Assembly (NCBI GenBank): GCA_934130265.1 | Contig: CAKOYC010000039.1 | Coordinates: 1 to 8,906 of the forward strand | DNA: 8,906 nt | Origin: an uncultured Bacilli bacterium | Lineage (GTDB): Bacteria > Bacillota_I > Bacilli_A > RF39 > UBA660 | Direction: 5' to 3' | Part shown: in pieces, positions 1 to 8,143 of the stretch | How positions within the stretch are numbered: the first letter of the stretch is position 1 | Layout of the letters: every line of letters begins with the position of its first letter | The notes under the pieces: model-generated | The model's database searches: none | What the model saw: the letters and a program-made list of their open reading frames with translations, nothing else | What the model was told of the DNA's origin: nothing | Program-made: the position numbers and the translations under genes

Positions 1-1566
1 AACGGAAATAATATTAAGTATTATTTAACAAGTGTAGATAGTAATGGTAATGAGACAGAAGTAATGGCACCAAGGACCTATTATGAAGAACCATCTGGTA
101 ATGTCTATACTGGAAGACCTTCTGATATGATGAGTTTATATGTTGGAAATCTAAATCAACAGGGAGAAACAACAATAAATTATCGATTAAGAATCTGGGT
201 AGATGAAAATTATAATCCACAGAATGATAATGGGGGATTAACTTATAAAGTAAGAGTAAATGTCTATGGACAAACTTCAGATACAGTAGCCCAAGCAGAA
301 GATACATATTGTAAAGATAATGGGTTTACTACCTTATCAGATTGTATGTTAGTAATTTCTAATCATGAAGCAACAGTAGAATCTGCTAAGAATAATATAA
401 AAGCAAAAGGTACGCCAGACTTTAGTAAGATAGCGCCAAATGAAAGTGAAACAGATGGATTATATATGGCTGAAGATGATGAAGGAGAAAGTTATTATTA
501 TAGAGGAGCAGTAAAGAATAACTATGTATCTTTTGCTGGTTTTATCTGGAAAATTATCCGTCGAAATGGCGATGGAAGTGTTAGAATGATATATTCTGGT
601 AAAAGTACATCAGATACAGGAGATAATACTATGATAAGTAACTCCCAGTTTAATAGTAAATACTGGGATCCAACCTATGTCGGCTATAAATATAATGAAG
701 ATTTCTCACTTCATAAAGATAATAATAACATAGATTATAGTTGGTTTATTAACACAGAAAAATATGGTTATGGAACAGGCTATACATTTAATGAATCAAC
801 CAATAAATTTACATTAACAGGAAATATAAAGCAATTAACCTGGAATGATAATCATGATGAAATAGTAAATAATCAGTTATATAGTTGTTTAGAAACAAGT
901 TGTAATGTCTTATACAAAATAACAGGATATAGTAGTGCTACTACAATGATAGTACAACCAATATCATATAGTTCTAATAGTTTACTATTAGCTCAAACTA
1001 ATACAACAGATTCGCCAATAAAAGCAAAACTAGATAGTTGGTATAAGAGTAATCTTGCAAGTTATACACCATACTTATCAGATGAAACATTTTGTAATGA
1101 TAGAAGTATATCAAGTGGAACTGGTTATAAAATAAATTCACTCACCTTTTATGAGCCATATGTACGTTTACAAGATATGAAGTCTCCAAGTTTAAAATGT
1201 AGTCAGGAAAATGATATATTTAAAGTATCAAATGCAAGTGCTAAACTATATTATCCTGTAGGTTTAATATTAGCCGATGAAGTAGCATTTGCTGGTGGAA
1301 GAGCATATTATAATGGTAATTACTCACCAAATAGTAATTATTACTTATATAATGGAAAGAATTATTGGACGCTTTCCTCATCTTACTTCAATTCTTATAA
1401 CTCGCATGCGTACGTTTGGAGTGTGATGTCAACAGGAAGTTTGGATCCGTGGCCTAACGTGACGTATTCGCTTGGAGTTCGTCCAGTTATCAATTTGAAA
1501 GCTAATACGCTGATAACTAAAGGAGATGGAACAGCTCTAAATCCGTTTTTTATATCAGCTCAATAA
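1..1566 (+). CDS. Large surface-type protein with C-terminal lectin-like (DUF6273/FGE-like) variable module, 5' partial
   Basis: The frame is open from base 1 with no ribosome binding site before the first ATG (64), so the gene starts outside the window; 521 residues are visible. Residues about 1-100 resemble a beta-rich extracellular module (YRLRIWVDENY, then YKVRVNVYG). A DUF6273-like region follows, from about residue 165 (YYYRGAVKNNYVSFAGFIWK) through IIRRNGDGSVRMIYSG to the C-terminal block NYWTLSS...AYVW...GVRPVINLK, ending GDGTALNPFFISAQ. The W...GVRP(V/A)xxL pattern is typical of a C-type-lectin/formylglycine-generating-enzyme-like fold, commonly used for ligand display. Cysteines are present. 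Any signal peptide would lie upstream of the window. Codon use is A/T-ending until about 1368, then switches abruptly to codons such as tcg, gcg, ccg, acg and gtg (see the variable region). A terminator follows directly. Surface location and ligand binding are inference; no catalytic residues are evident. Confidence 0.85.
   Translation, partial: NGNNIKYYLTSVDSNGNETEVMAPRTYYEEPSGNVYTGRPSDMMSLYVGNLNQQGETTINYRLRIWVDENYNPQNDNGGLTYKVRVNVYGQTSDTVAQAEDTYCKDNGFTTLSDCMLVISNHEATVESAKNNIKAKGTPDFSKIAPNESETDGLYMAEDDEGESYYYRGAVKNNYVSFAGFIWKIIRRNGDGSVRMIYSGKSTSDTGDNTMISNSQFNSKYWDPTYVGYKYNEDFSLHKDNNNIDYSWFINTEKYGYGTGYTFNESTNKFTLTGNIKQLTWNDNHDEIVNNQLYSCLETSCNVLYKITGYSSATTMIVQPISYSSNSLLLAQTNTTDSPIKAKLDSWYKSNLASYTPYLSDETFCNDRSISSGTGYKINSLTFYEPYVRLQDMKSPSLKCSQENDIFKVSNASAKLYYPVGLILADEVAFAGGRAYYNGNYSPNSNYYLYNGKNYWTLSSSYFNSYNSHAYVWSVMSTGSLDPWPNVTYSLGVRPVINLKANTLITKGDGTALNPFFISAQ
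1366..1497 (+). other. Candidate DGR variable region (VR1) in the 3' end of the lectin-like gene
   Basis: This segment encodes the stretch from the Trp of NYWTLSS to the Leu of GVRPVINL, the ligand-display core of the module. Hand count for 1381-1500: GC 51/120 and adenine 28/120, against GC 17/60 and adenine 22/60 in 1321-1380. Nine CpG dinucleotides fall between 1370 and 1481, while CpG is rare in the rest of the gene. Many codons end in C or T with unrelated first two bases (ttc, aat, cat, tac, gtt, agt, gat, cct), as expected if AAY codons of a template were randomised. The conserved 3' edge GTTCGTCCAG could be the border of an initiation-of-homing region. No template copy or reverse transcriptase is visible here, so the DGR assignment is inference. 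Confidence 0.55.
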
Positions 1567-1568
1567 GA

Positions 1569-1598
1569 AAATTCAGTTTACAATAACTGGATTTTTTT
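1569..1598 (+). terminator. Intrinsic terminator after the lectin-like gene
   Basis: A 10-bp stem AAATTCAGTT / AACTGGATTT (one G-U pair) with the loop TACAAT runs into a T7 tract. It begins three bases after the TAA stop and should end the transcript of the upstream gene, separating it from the metalloprotein gene. Confidence 0.85.
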
Positions 1599-1643
1599 AA
1601 ATATAATAGAATTAGTTGATATCTAAAATAATAGTAATTTTGT

Positions 1644-1672
1644 TTGACTTTGAATTTGATAAGTGTTACTAT
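1644..1672 (+). promoter_or_regulatory. Sigma-A-type promoter of the metalloprotein gene
   Basis: A -35 box TTGACT (1644-1649), a 17-base spacer and a -10 box TACTAT (1667-1672) preceded by an extended TGn. The predicted transcription start is near 1679. That leaves room for a leader before GTG 1699 but only about five bases before TTG 1684, which favours GTG 1699 as the start codon. Confidence 0.7.
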
Positions 1673-1698
1673 AAGTAACGCGATTGGGGTTGGTAAGA

Positions 1699-3318
1699 GT
1701 GAAAAAAAATAAATATATTAAGTTATATGGTTCACTTTTATTGTATAGTTTTTTATTAAATAGATATATTAATTATGCATATAAAGATAATTATATAGAT
1801 ATAACTAAAGAATTTGAAAATGAAAGATTAAAAACAAAAGATGATTTATCATTAATAGAGATAGAAGAGATGTATTATAAATATTTTGATTCATATAAAG
1901 TAAAATATAATCATAATGTCGGTCTTGCTAGTAATAGTGATGTTAAAAAGTTAAAAAATATAGCAGATAGTAAGACATCTTGTGATTATGTGTTTACTGG
2001 TACAAGTGATGATATGCTTGAATTAATTAAAAATAATACTAATAGTTATATTGAAGAAAATTCTTTAGATGAGTTTAATTATACAAATCTTCTTGATTAT
2101 GATGATAATCAACTTTTAGAGTATAGTAGTGCTTTTAAAATATTAAGACATGATTTAGAGTTGGAAATCAATAAAATATTGAATGACAAGTTCTGTAATA
2201 GTAATATGGAAGATTTGTGCAAAATGAAAGATTTGGTTTTGTTAGTTAATCAGTATGATAGAAAATTTGATGAAAATGGTGATATTATTTATGCTGATTA
2301 TAATGGTAATGAAAATAGAATAGTTATATATTTTAATTCTATCTTTAAAAATAGAACTGCTACTGATGTTAGTAATAATTTGTTGAAAGTTGGACCTATT
2401 CTTGTACATGAAATTAATCATATGCGAGAAAATAGTTGCGATGATAGAAAAGCAAAAGGCCAGATTAACAGTAAAATATCTTCATTATCATCATCACTTA
2501 TAGAAAGTGCAGCAGAATCTGCAGTCTATGATGAATCTAATTCACTTTTTAATGATCCTTTTATTCCTAGAAATGATGAATTTTATTATTATGAGAGAGC
2601 TTTTGAGAATGAGTTATTATTATTATCACTCACTGATAATTCTACTTCTTTAGATGACTACTATGCTAGTATGTTTGATACTGATATTAATGGATTATTA
2701 TCTTATTTTAATATAGAAACTGATGAAGAGATAAAGTCATTTTTAAATATATTAAGACAAAACGATGCTAGTTTACTTAGAAATAATATAGCATATTTTT
2801 CTAGTCCAGTTAGAGCAGCTTTTTCTGATTTAAGCTCGAGTGAAGCTCGAAATATAATGGGAATAAATTGGAAAATAGAGATTTTAAGATTATCACTTAG
2901 AAACTTAATTGAATATAATATGAATGCAGAAGAAAAGTTAACAAAAGATGAAATGTTAGCTTTGGGTGGGATAATCTTTATTGTTTCTTGTGATGGGGCG
3001 TATACAACTAAATATGAACCAGATGATGATTTTATTAATCAGGTTATTACACTTGGTAATGAATTTTCTAATTATATGCTTGATGAATATGAAATTCCTG
3101 GTGATATAGTAAATGGTTTTACACAATATGTTACTTTTGATGATATATTATGTACTAATCCATTTGATAATCATAAGACTGATTTAGCTATTAATCTTAT
3201 TACTAAGTTTCCTAAGTTGGAAACGATAGTTAAAAGGGTAACTGATAATGGTTATTCATATTTTGAAATAGAAAAAAATAAAGATGAGCATGGAAAAAGC
3301 TTGATATATACTAAATAA
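1699..3318 (+). CDS. Putative membrane-anchored HExxH metalloprotein, unknown family
   Basis: The product has 539 residues from GTG 1699. An in-frame TTG at 1684 is possible but sits almost on the predicted transcription start. The only Shine-Dalgarno candidate is a weak GGGGTTGG (1686-1693). Residues about 7-27 form a short hydrophobic stretch after a lysine-rich start (KKNKYIKLYGSLLLYSFLL), suggesting a signal anchor with the body outside the cell. The notable motif is ILVHEINHM, a zinc-metalloprotease HExxH signature (His237, Glu238, His241). About 28 residues later, IESAAESAVYDE offers Glu269 or Glu273 as a third ligand, as in gluzincins. The rest is acidic, rich in Asp, Asn and Ser, and matches no family I recognise. 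The gene has its own promoter and lies between a terminator and the ileS promoter, so it is probably monocistronic. Proteolytic activity is inference from the motif alone. Confidence 0.8.
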   Translation: MKKNKYIKLYGSLLLYSFLLNRYINYAYKDNYIDITKEFENERLKTKDDLSLIEIEEMYYKYFDSYKVKYNHNVGLASNSDVKKLKNIADSKTSCDYVFTGTSDDMLELIKNNTNSYIEENSLDEFNYTNLLDYDDNQLLEYSSAFKILRHDLELEINKILNDKFCNSNMEDLCKMKDLVLLVNQYDRKFDENGDIIYADYNGNENRIVIYFNSIFKNRTATDVSNNLLKVGPILVHEINHMRENSCDDRKAKGQINSKISSLSSSLIESAAESAVYDESNSLFNDPFIPRNDEFYYYERAFENELLLLSLTDNSTSLDDYYASMFDTDINGLLSYFNIETDEEIKSFLNILRQNDASLLRNNIAYFSSPVRAAFSDLSSSEARNIMGINWKIEILRLSLRNLIEYNMNAEEKLTKDEMLALGGIIFIVSCDGAYTTKYEPDDDFINQVITLGNEFSNYMLDEYEIPGDIVNGFTQYVTFDDILCTNPFDNHKTDLAINLITKFPKLETIVKRVTDNGYSYFEIEKNKDEHGKSLIYTK

Positions 3319-3329
3319 AATGGTATATT
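3301..3329 (+). promoter_or_regulatory. Promoter of the T-box-ileS transcript
   Basis: A -35 box TTGATA (3301-3306), a 17-base spacer and an extended -10 TGG-TATATT (box 3324-3329). The -35 box lies inside the last codons of the preceding gene. The predicted start near 3336 falls just before the T-box stem I, consistent with this promoter driving the riboswitch. Confidence 0.7.
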
Positions 3330-3335
3330 AGTTAA

Positions 3336-3547
3336 GAAAAACAAGTGCGAAAGACGGAAATAAGGGAAATTAGTAGAGACTTCTTGGTTGGTGAAAAAGA
3401 AGATGGAACTTATTTTAGATCACTTTCAAGTTGTGCTTTATGGATAAGATAAAGACGGGGACTAGACGTTAACTAGAATAAGATAGATTAATCTATGAAG
3501 AAAGGTGGTACCACGGAAATATACGTCCTTTCAGCATAGATTTTTTT
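3336..3547 (+). promoter_or_regulatory. Isoleucine T-box riboswitch (specifier AUC)
   Basis: This leader senses uncharged tRNA-Ile and controls ileS. Visible T-box parts, in order: the stem I 5' strand (AAGTGCGAAAG); the AG-bulge AGAGA near 3375; the terminal-loop motif GGTTGGTGAAAA; the specifier ATC at 3419-3421, followed by a purine and the stem I 3' strand CTTTC; and the conserved T-box AAGGTGGTACCACG (3502-3515). The antiterminator reads A1 GAAAGG/CCTTTC, the 7-base bulge TGGTACC that would pair with the tRNA acceptor end, and A2 ACG/CGT. An Ile specifier directly ahead of ileS makes the assignment firm. The 5' boundary is taken from the predicted promoter. The output platform is unusual (see the hairpin entry and findings). 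Confidence 0.9.
3490..3547 (+). terminator. Terminator-like hairpin enclosing the T-box antiterminator
   Basis: The arms AATCTATGaaGAAAGG (3490-3505) and CCTTTCagCATAGATT (3527-3542) pair as 8 + 6 bp around a 2x2 internal loop, and T7 (3541-3547) follows. In standard T-boxes the terminator competes with the antiterminator by using its 3' arm together with downstream sequence. Here the outer stem encloses the antiterminator instead, so whether this hairpin terminates transcription is uncertain. Confidence 0.5.
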
Positions 3548-3566
3548 GTTATAAGGAGGAAATACT

Positions 3567-6500
3567 ATGGAATTTAAAGAATTAAAAAAAGGCGATGTAC
3601 ATAATATTGAATTAGAAATTGCTAAAGAATGGGAAAATGAAGATATCTTAAAGAAATGTATTGATAATAGAAAAGACTGTGAAAACTTTGTTTTTTATGA
3701 TGGACCGGCTACTGCTAATGGAATGCCTGGACTTCATCATATGATGGCTAAATTTTTAAAAGATACATTTTGTAAATATAAAACTATGCAAGGGTATCGT
3801 GTCTTAAGAAAAGTAGGTTGGGATACGCATGGACTTCCTGTAGAGTTGCAAGTAGAAAAGGAACTAGGGTTTAACTCTAAGAAAGATATTGAAGAATACG
3901 GTATAGAAGAGTTTAATAAAAAATGTAAGGAAAGTGTTTGGAAGAATGAAAAAGCTTTCTCTGATCTTACTAAGGAAATGGGACAGTTTATTGATTTAGA
4001 GCATCCTTATGTTACTTATGATAATAACTATATTGAAACAGAGTGGTGGATACTAAAGAAATTCTTTGATGAAGGATTATTCTATGAAGGACATAAAATA
4101 TTACCATTTTGTACAAGATGTGGAACGGGACTTGCTTCTCATGAAGTTGCTCAAGGATATAAAGAAGTTACAGCTAATACAGTTATTGTTCCAATGAAAA
4201 AGAAAGATGAAGATGTTTACTTTCTAGTTTGGACTACTACGCCTTGGACTTTAATTAGTAATGTGGCTTTATGTGTTAATCCTAAAGAATTATATATTTT
4301 AGCAGAAAGTCGTGGTACTAAGTTTATTGTAGCTAAAGCTTTAGCTAATAAAGTATTAGGAGATGACTATACTGTCTTAGAAGAGTATAGTGGTAAGAAC
4401 TTAGAATATATGGAATATGAACAGTTAATACCAAGTCTTAAAGTAGATAAGAAAGCTTTCTTTGTAACCGTAGCAGATTATGTAACAATGGATGCTGGAA
4501 CTGGTATTGTTCATATAGCACCTGCTTTTGGACAAGACGATTATAATGTTGGTAAAAGATATGATTTACCGGTATTAAATCCAGTAGGAGAAGATGGCTG
4601 TTATACTGAAGGAATTTGGAAGGGTAGAAATGTTTTTGAAGTTGATATAGATGTCATTAAATACTTGAAGGAAAATGATAAACTATTTAAGAAAGAAAAA
4701 ATTAAACATGACTATCCTCATTGTTGGCGTTGTGGTACACCACTTTTATACTATGCTAAACCATCATATTACTTGGAAGTTACTAAATTAAAAGACCAAG
4801 TAGTTAAAAATAATAATGGTGTTAATTGGTATCCATCATTTGTTGGAGAAAAAAGATTTGGTAACTGGTTATTAAATATGAATGATTGGGCAATTTCAAG
4901 AAATCGTTATTGGGGAACACCATTACCACTTTGGAGATGTTCTTGTGGTCATATGGAAATGATTGGTTCTCGTAAAGAATTAGTAGCAAAATCTATTGAA
5001 GAGATAGATGAATCAATAGACTTACATAGACCATACGTTGATAATGTTCATATTACTTGTCCAGATTGTGGTAAGGAAATGTCAAGAGTTAAAGAAGTAA
5101 TTGATTGCTGGTTTGATTCTGGTTCTATGCCTTTTGCTCAATATCATTATCCATTTGAAAATAAAGAATTATTTGAAGAACAATTCCCAGCTAACTTTAT
5201 CTGTGAAGGAATTGATCAAACAAGAGGATGGTTCTATACCTTATTATTAATATCAACCTTTGTAACTGGTAAAGCACCATATAAAAATGTTTTAGTAAAT
5301 GACTTATTATTAGATAAGTTTGGTAAAAAAATGAGTAAGAGTAAAGGTAATATCGTAGAACCATTTACTACTATGAAAAAGTATGGAGCAGATACAATTC
5401 GTTTCTATTTACCTTACGTATCACCTGTTTGGTCACCTATAAAGTTTGATGATGATGGATTAAAAGAAGTATATTCTAAATATTTATCAACATTCAAGAA
5501 CGCTTACTCATTCTTTGAAATGTATGCAAATGCTGATAAAATTGATCCTAGAGAATATAATATTCCCGTAGCTAAACGTGATTTAACTGATAGATGGTTA
5601 TTATCTAGACTTAATCATATGGTTAAAGATGTAACTGAAGGTTATGAAAAGTATGATCTTAATATTGTTGTTCATAAGATAGTAGACTTTATTAATGATG
5701 ATTTCTCTAACTGGTATATTAGAAGTAATAGAAGAAGATTTTGGGCTAGTGAATTAACTGAAGATAAAAAAGCAGTATACTTAACAACTTATGAAACACT
5801 ACTAACTTTAGCTAAAATAACGGCACCTGTTACACCATACATTTCAGAAGAGATTTATCAAAACTTAACAGGTAAGACATCCGTTCATTTAGAAGACTTT
5901 CCTAAAGTTGATGAAGAGTTACTATCAAAAGATTTAGAACAGAGAATGGAACTTGTAAGAGATATTTGTAGTCTAGGAAGAAATGCTAGAGAAGATGCTG
6001 CTATTAAAGTAAGACAACCCCTTAACTTTATGATTTTACCACTTGTTGATGAAGCAGTTATTGAAGACTTTGAAAGTATTATTAAAGAAGAACTTAATAT
6101 TAAAGAAATCGTATATAAAGATGATATGACTGAGTATATGGATTATATTGTTAAACCAAACTTTAAAGTAGTAGGTAAGGTATTGGGATCTAAGATGAAA
6201 GACTTTCAAGAAGCAGTTAGTAAGCTAGATATTAATGATGTTAATAAGATAAAAGCAGGATACTTTAAGATGAACTTCTTAGGAGAAGAAATTGATGTTA
6301 CAGAAGATATGATATTAACCACTCTTAAAAATAAAAAAGGTTACTGTGCTGCTAGTAATGGTAAGACAAGTATTGTTCTTGATACATCATTAACAGAAGA
6401 CTTAATATTAGAAGGACTTGCTAGAGAAGTAGTACGAAAAGTACAAAGCTTAAGAAAAGAAGCAGACTTTGTTATAACTGATCATATTAACTTATATTAT

Positions 6501-6653
6501 CATGGAGATGAAATGTTTGATAAGATGTTAGCATCATATGATGAATATATTAAGAATGAAACATTAGCAGATTCTTTAATTGAAGATCAAAATATTGAAA
6601 AAGATATGGAATTAAATGATATAGTTGTAGGACTAAGAGTAGAAAGAAGATAA
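3567..6653 (+). CDS. ileS: Isoleucyl-tRNA synthetase, type 2 (IleRS2), with swapped GLHH signature
   Basis: This class I synthetase charges tRNA-Ile with isoleucine in the cytoplasm. It has 1028 residues, the usual length for type 2 (eukaryote-like) IleRS. Start ATG 3567 has AAGGAGGA (3553-3560) six bases upstream. Order of features: nucleotide-binding N-terminus GPATANGMPGLHH, where the HIGH box reads G55-L-H-H58; a zinc-knuckle pair C182/C185; the CP1 editing domain with WTTTPWTL (from residue 222) and GTGIVHIAPAFGQDD (from 311); C386/C389; WAISRNRYWGTPLPLW; probable zinc ligands C458, C460, C498, C501; GIDQTRGWFYT; KMSKS (588-592); then the anticodon-binding and C-terminal domains. Expression should follow tRNA-Ile charging through the T-box. 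The AAA+ gene starts 36 bases after the stop with no terminator between. The swap of first and third HIGH residues is the form described for mupirocin-hyper-resistant IleRS2; resistance here is inferred, not shown. Confidence 0.97.
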   Translation: MEFKELKKGDVHNIELEIAKEWENEDILKKCIDNRKDCENFVFYDGPATANGMPGLHHMMAKFLKDTFCKYKTMQGYRVLRKVGWDTHGLPVELQVEKELGFNSKKDIEEYGIEEFNKKCKESVWKNEKAFSDLTKEMGQFIDLEHPYVTYDNNYIETEWWILKKFFDEGLFYEGHKILPFCTRCGTGLASHEVAQGYKEVTANTVIVPMKKKDEDVYFLVWTTTPWTLISNVALCVNPKELYILAESRGTKFIVAKALANKVLGDDYTVLEEYSGKNLEYMEYEQLIPSLKVDKKAFFVTVADYVTMDAGTGIVHIAPAFGQDDYNVGKRYDLPVLNPVGEDGCYTEGIWKGRNVFEVDIDVIKYLKENDKLFKKEKIKHDYPHCWRCGTPLLYYAKPSYYLEVTKLKDQVVKNNNGVNWYPSFVGEKRFGNWLLNMNDWAISRNRYWGTPLPLWRCSCGHMEMIGSRKELVAKSIEEIDESIDLHRPYVDNVHITCPDCGKEMSRVKEVIDCWFDSGSMPFAQYHYPFENKELFEEQFPANFICEGIDQTRGWFYTLLLISTFVTGKAPYKNVLVNDLLLDKFGKKMSKSKGNIVEPFTTMKKYGADTIRFYLPYVSPVWSPIKFDDDGLKEVYSKYLSTFKNAYSFFEMYANADKIDPREYNIPVAKRDLTDRWLLSRLNHMVKDVTEGYEKYDLNIVVHKIVDFINDDFSNWYIRSNRRRFWASELTEDKKAVYLTTYETLLTLAKITAPVTPYISEEIYQNLTGKTSVHLEDFPKVDEELLSKDLEQRMELVRDICSLGRNAREDAAIKVRQPLNFMILPLVDEAVIEDFESIIKEELNIKEIVYKDDMTEYMDYIVKPNFKVVGKVLGSKMKDFQEAVSKLDINDVNKIKAGYFKMNFLGEEIDVTEDMILTTLKNKKGYCAASNGKTSIVLDTSLTEDLILEGLAREVVRKVQSLRKEADFVITDHINLYYHGDEMFDKMLASYDEYIKNETLADSLIEDQNIEKDMELNDIVVGLRVERR

Positions 6654-6689
6654 TCTTTCTGCTTTTGTCTATCAAAAGGGGGAGTTTTT

Positions 6690-8129
6690 ATGTTTGAGTC
6701 TGATTATTCAGAATTTAAATCTAAGGTAAAAAAAGAAATTAAGGATGTTGTTTTTAAATCTATCAAAATATATAAAATGTTAGAAGATAAAAAAATATCT
6801 TATTATTCTTACTCTATGGAAAAGTCAATGGATATAGTAGATAAATATTTTTTTGCTACTTTTATAGCTATTCTAGATAGCAATAAGAAATTAAATGATT
6901 ATTTTAATAGATATGGCATAACTATAGAAAAGATTACTAATTATTTAGATGTTGATTTAGCTGACACTTTAGAACTATATCCTGATCAATTAGAGTCAGA
7001 GTTTATACATGGTTATGGATACTTTTTACAAGGAATAACTAAAACTTATGAATGGCATCAAATAGATATAATTAATTTAGCAGGTAATGTTATTTATGAA
7101 GATAATGATAATAGTGATGCTATAAAGAGTTTTTTTAAGGTTAATAATATAAGTATATCTGAGGTAAGTAAAGGGTTACTTAACTTAGATGAAGAATCAT
7201 CTTTGGAGAATGTTAAACCCAATAAAAAGAATAGGGATTTGACTAATTTTGGTTACTATTTAACTGGTGATATTGGTAAAAATATAAAAGGAAGAGAAAA
7301 AGAAATAAGAGATTTAGAAGCTAGTTTAATTGCTCCTGGTAATGTAATTGTAACAGGAGAAGCTGGTGTTGGTAAGACAGCAGTAGTTGAACATTTAGCA
7401 TATCTTATTAACCATAATAGGGTTCCTAATATATTAAAAGATAAGAAGATATTTTTCTTAGATTTAGTAAAGGTGATGGCTAATACTACTTATAGAGGAG
7501 ATTTAGAAGCTAAACTTGATAAGTTAATTAGTAGTTTAGAAAAAGATAAGAATACAATACTGTTTATTGATGAAATACATATGATTATGGGAGCGGGTAA
7601 AGGCTCTAGTGATAATATTGATATAGCAAATATTATGAAATCTTATTTAAGTAATAGAAAGATACAAATAATAGGAGCTACTACTACTTTAGAATATGAA
7701 AAGTATATACTAGAAGATAAAGCTTTTAGAAGAAGATTTAACAAGGTAGTTGTTGATGAACCAAATGATGAGGTTCTTTATGATATATTAAATACTAAAA
7801 GAGTTGAGTATGAAAATAAATTAAATATAAAAATGGAAGATGCTGATAAATCAATTAGATTATTAATTGAATCTACAAAAAAAAGCCATAGAAATTATAA
7901 CGATAATCTTTGCAATCCAACTCTTTCCTTAAATATTTTAGGAAGAAGTTTTGCTTATACCGTAGTAGATTCTAAGAAAAGTGTAACATTCTCTTCTTTA
8001 GCAGATTCTGTCCTAGCTGAAGAAACTTTATATAAAAGTAGTAGAGAAGGTTATGCTAATAAGTTGAAGAAAGTAAAAGTAAAGACTCTTTCTAATGAAG
8101 GAAAAATAGTTAGATTTCCTAAAAAGTAA
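6690..8129 (+). CDS. Stand-alone AAA+ ATPase, Clp/Hsp100 D1-like, with unrecognised N-terminal domain
   Basis: The product has 479 residues. ATG 6690 is preceded by AGGGGGAG (6677-6684). Residues about 1-205 match no Clp N-domain repeat I recognise. The AAA+ core shows Walker A GEAGVGKT (223-230), the pore-loop signature Y268-R-G-D, Walker B ILFIDE (Asp294, Glu295) followed by IHMIMGAGKG, sensor 1 GATTT (329-333) and an FRRRF arginine-finger region (346-350), then a helical lid. Spacing and wording match the first AAA+ domain (D1) of ClpA/ClpB/ClpC, but there is no second AAA+ domain and no ClpP-docking loop; full-length family members have about 750-860 residues. All key ATPase residues are present, so it should hydrolyse ATP, possibly as a substrate-specific unfoldase or remodeller. 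It is 36 bases downstream of ileS and likely read from the T-box promoter. A 6-bp hairpin CTTTTG/CAAAAG (6662-6678) overlaps the start of its ribosome binding site. Substrate unknown. Confidence 0.88.
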   Translation: MFESDYSEFKSKVKKEIKDVVFKSIKIYKMLEDKKISYYSYSMEKSMDIVDKYFFATFIAILDSNKKLNDYFNRYGITIEKITNYLDVDLADTLELYPDQLESEFIHGYGYFLQGITKTYEWHQIDIINLAGNVIYEDNDNSDAIKSFFKVNNISISEVSKGLLNLDEESSLENVKPNKKNRDLTNFGYYLTGDIGKNIKGREKEIRDLEASLIAPGNVIVTGEAGVGKTAVVEHLAYLINHNRVPNILKDKKIFFLDLVKVMANTTYRGDLEAKLDKLISSLEKDKNTILFIDEIHMIMGAGKGSSDNIDIANIMKSYLSNRKIQIIGATTTLEYEKYILEDKAFRRRFNKVVVDEPNDEVLYDILNTKRVEYENKLNIKMEDADKSIRLLIESTKKSHRNYNDNLCNPTLSLNILGRSFAYTVVDSKKSVTFSSLADSVLAEETLYKSSREGYANKLKKVKVKTLSNEGKIVRFPKK

Positions 8130-8143
8130 AATTATATTTATTT

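Noticed and set aside
64..66. ATG 64 as the start of the first gene
   Set aside because: The frame is open and protein-like back to base 1 and no ribosome binding site precedes 64; the gene is simply cut by the window edge.
14..307. Open frame on the minus strand
   Set aside because: It is antisense to a continuous plus-strand coding frame, is rich in Leu, His and Tyr as reverse reads of AT-rich genes are, and has no ribosome binding site.
1401..1450. GCATGC and GGATCC restriction-type sites suggesting a cloning artefact
   Set aside because: The frame and the conserved module run through without interruption, and such hexamers are expected in a GC-richer patch.
1684..1686. TTG 1684 as the start of the metalloprotein gene
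   Set aside because: It lies about five bases after the predicted transcription start, leaving no room for a ribosome binding site; GTG 1699 is more plausible.
6662..6678. Hairpin CTTTTG/CAAAAG between ileS and the AAA+ gene as a terminator
   Set aside because: It is followed by a G run that forms the next ribosome binding site, not by a T tract; at most it modulates translation.
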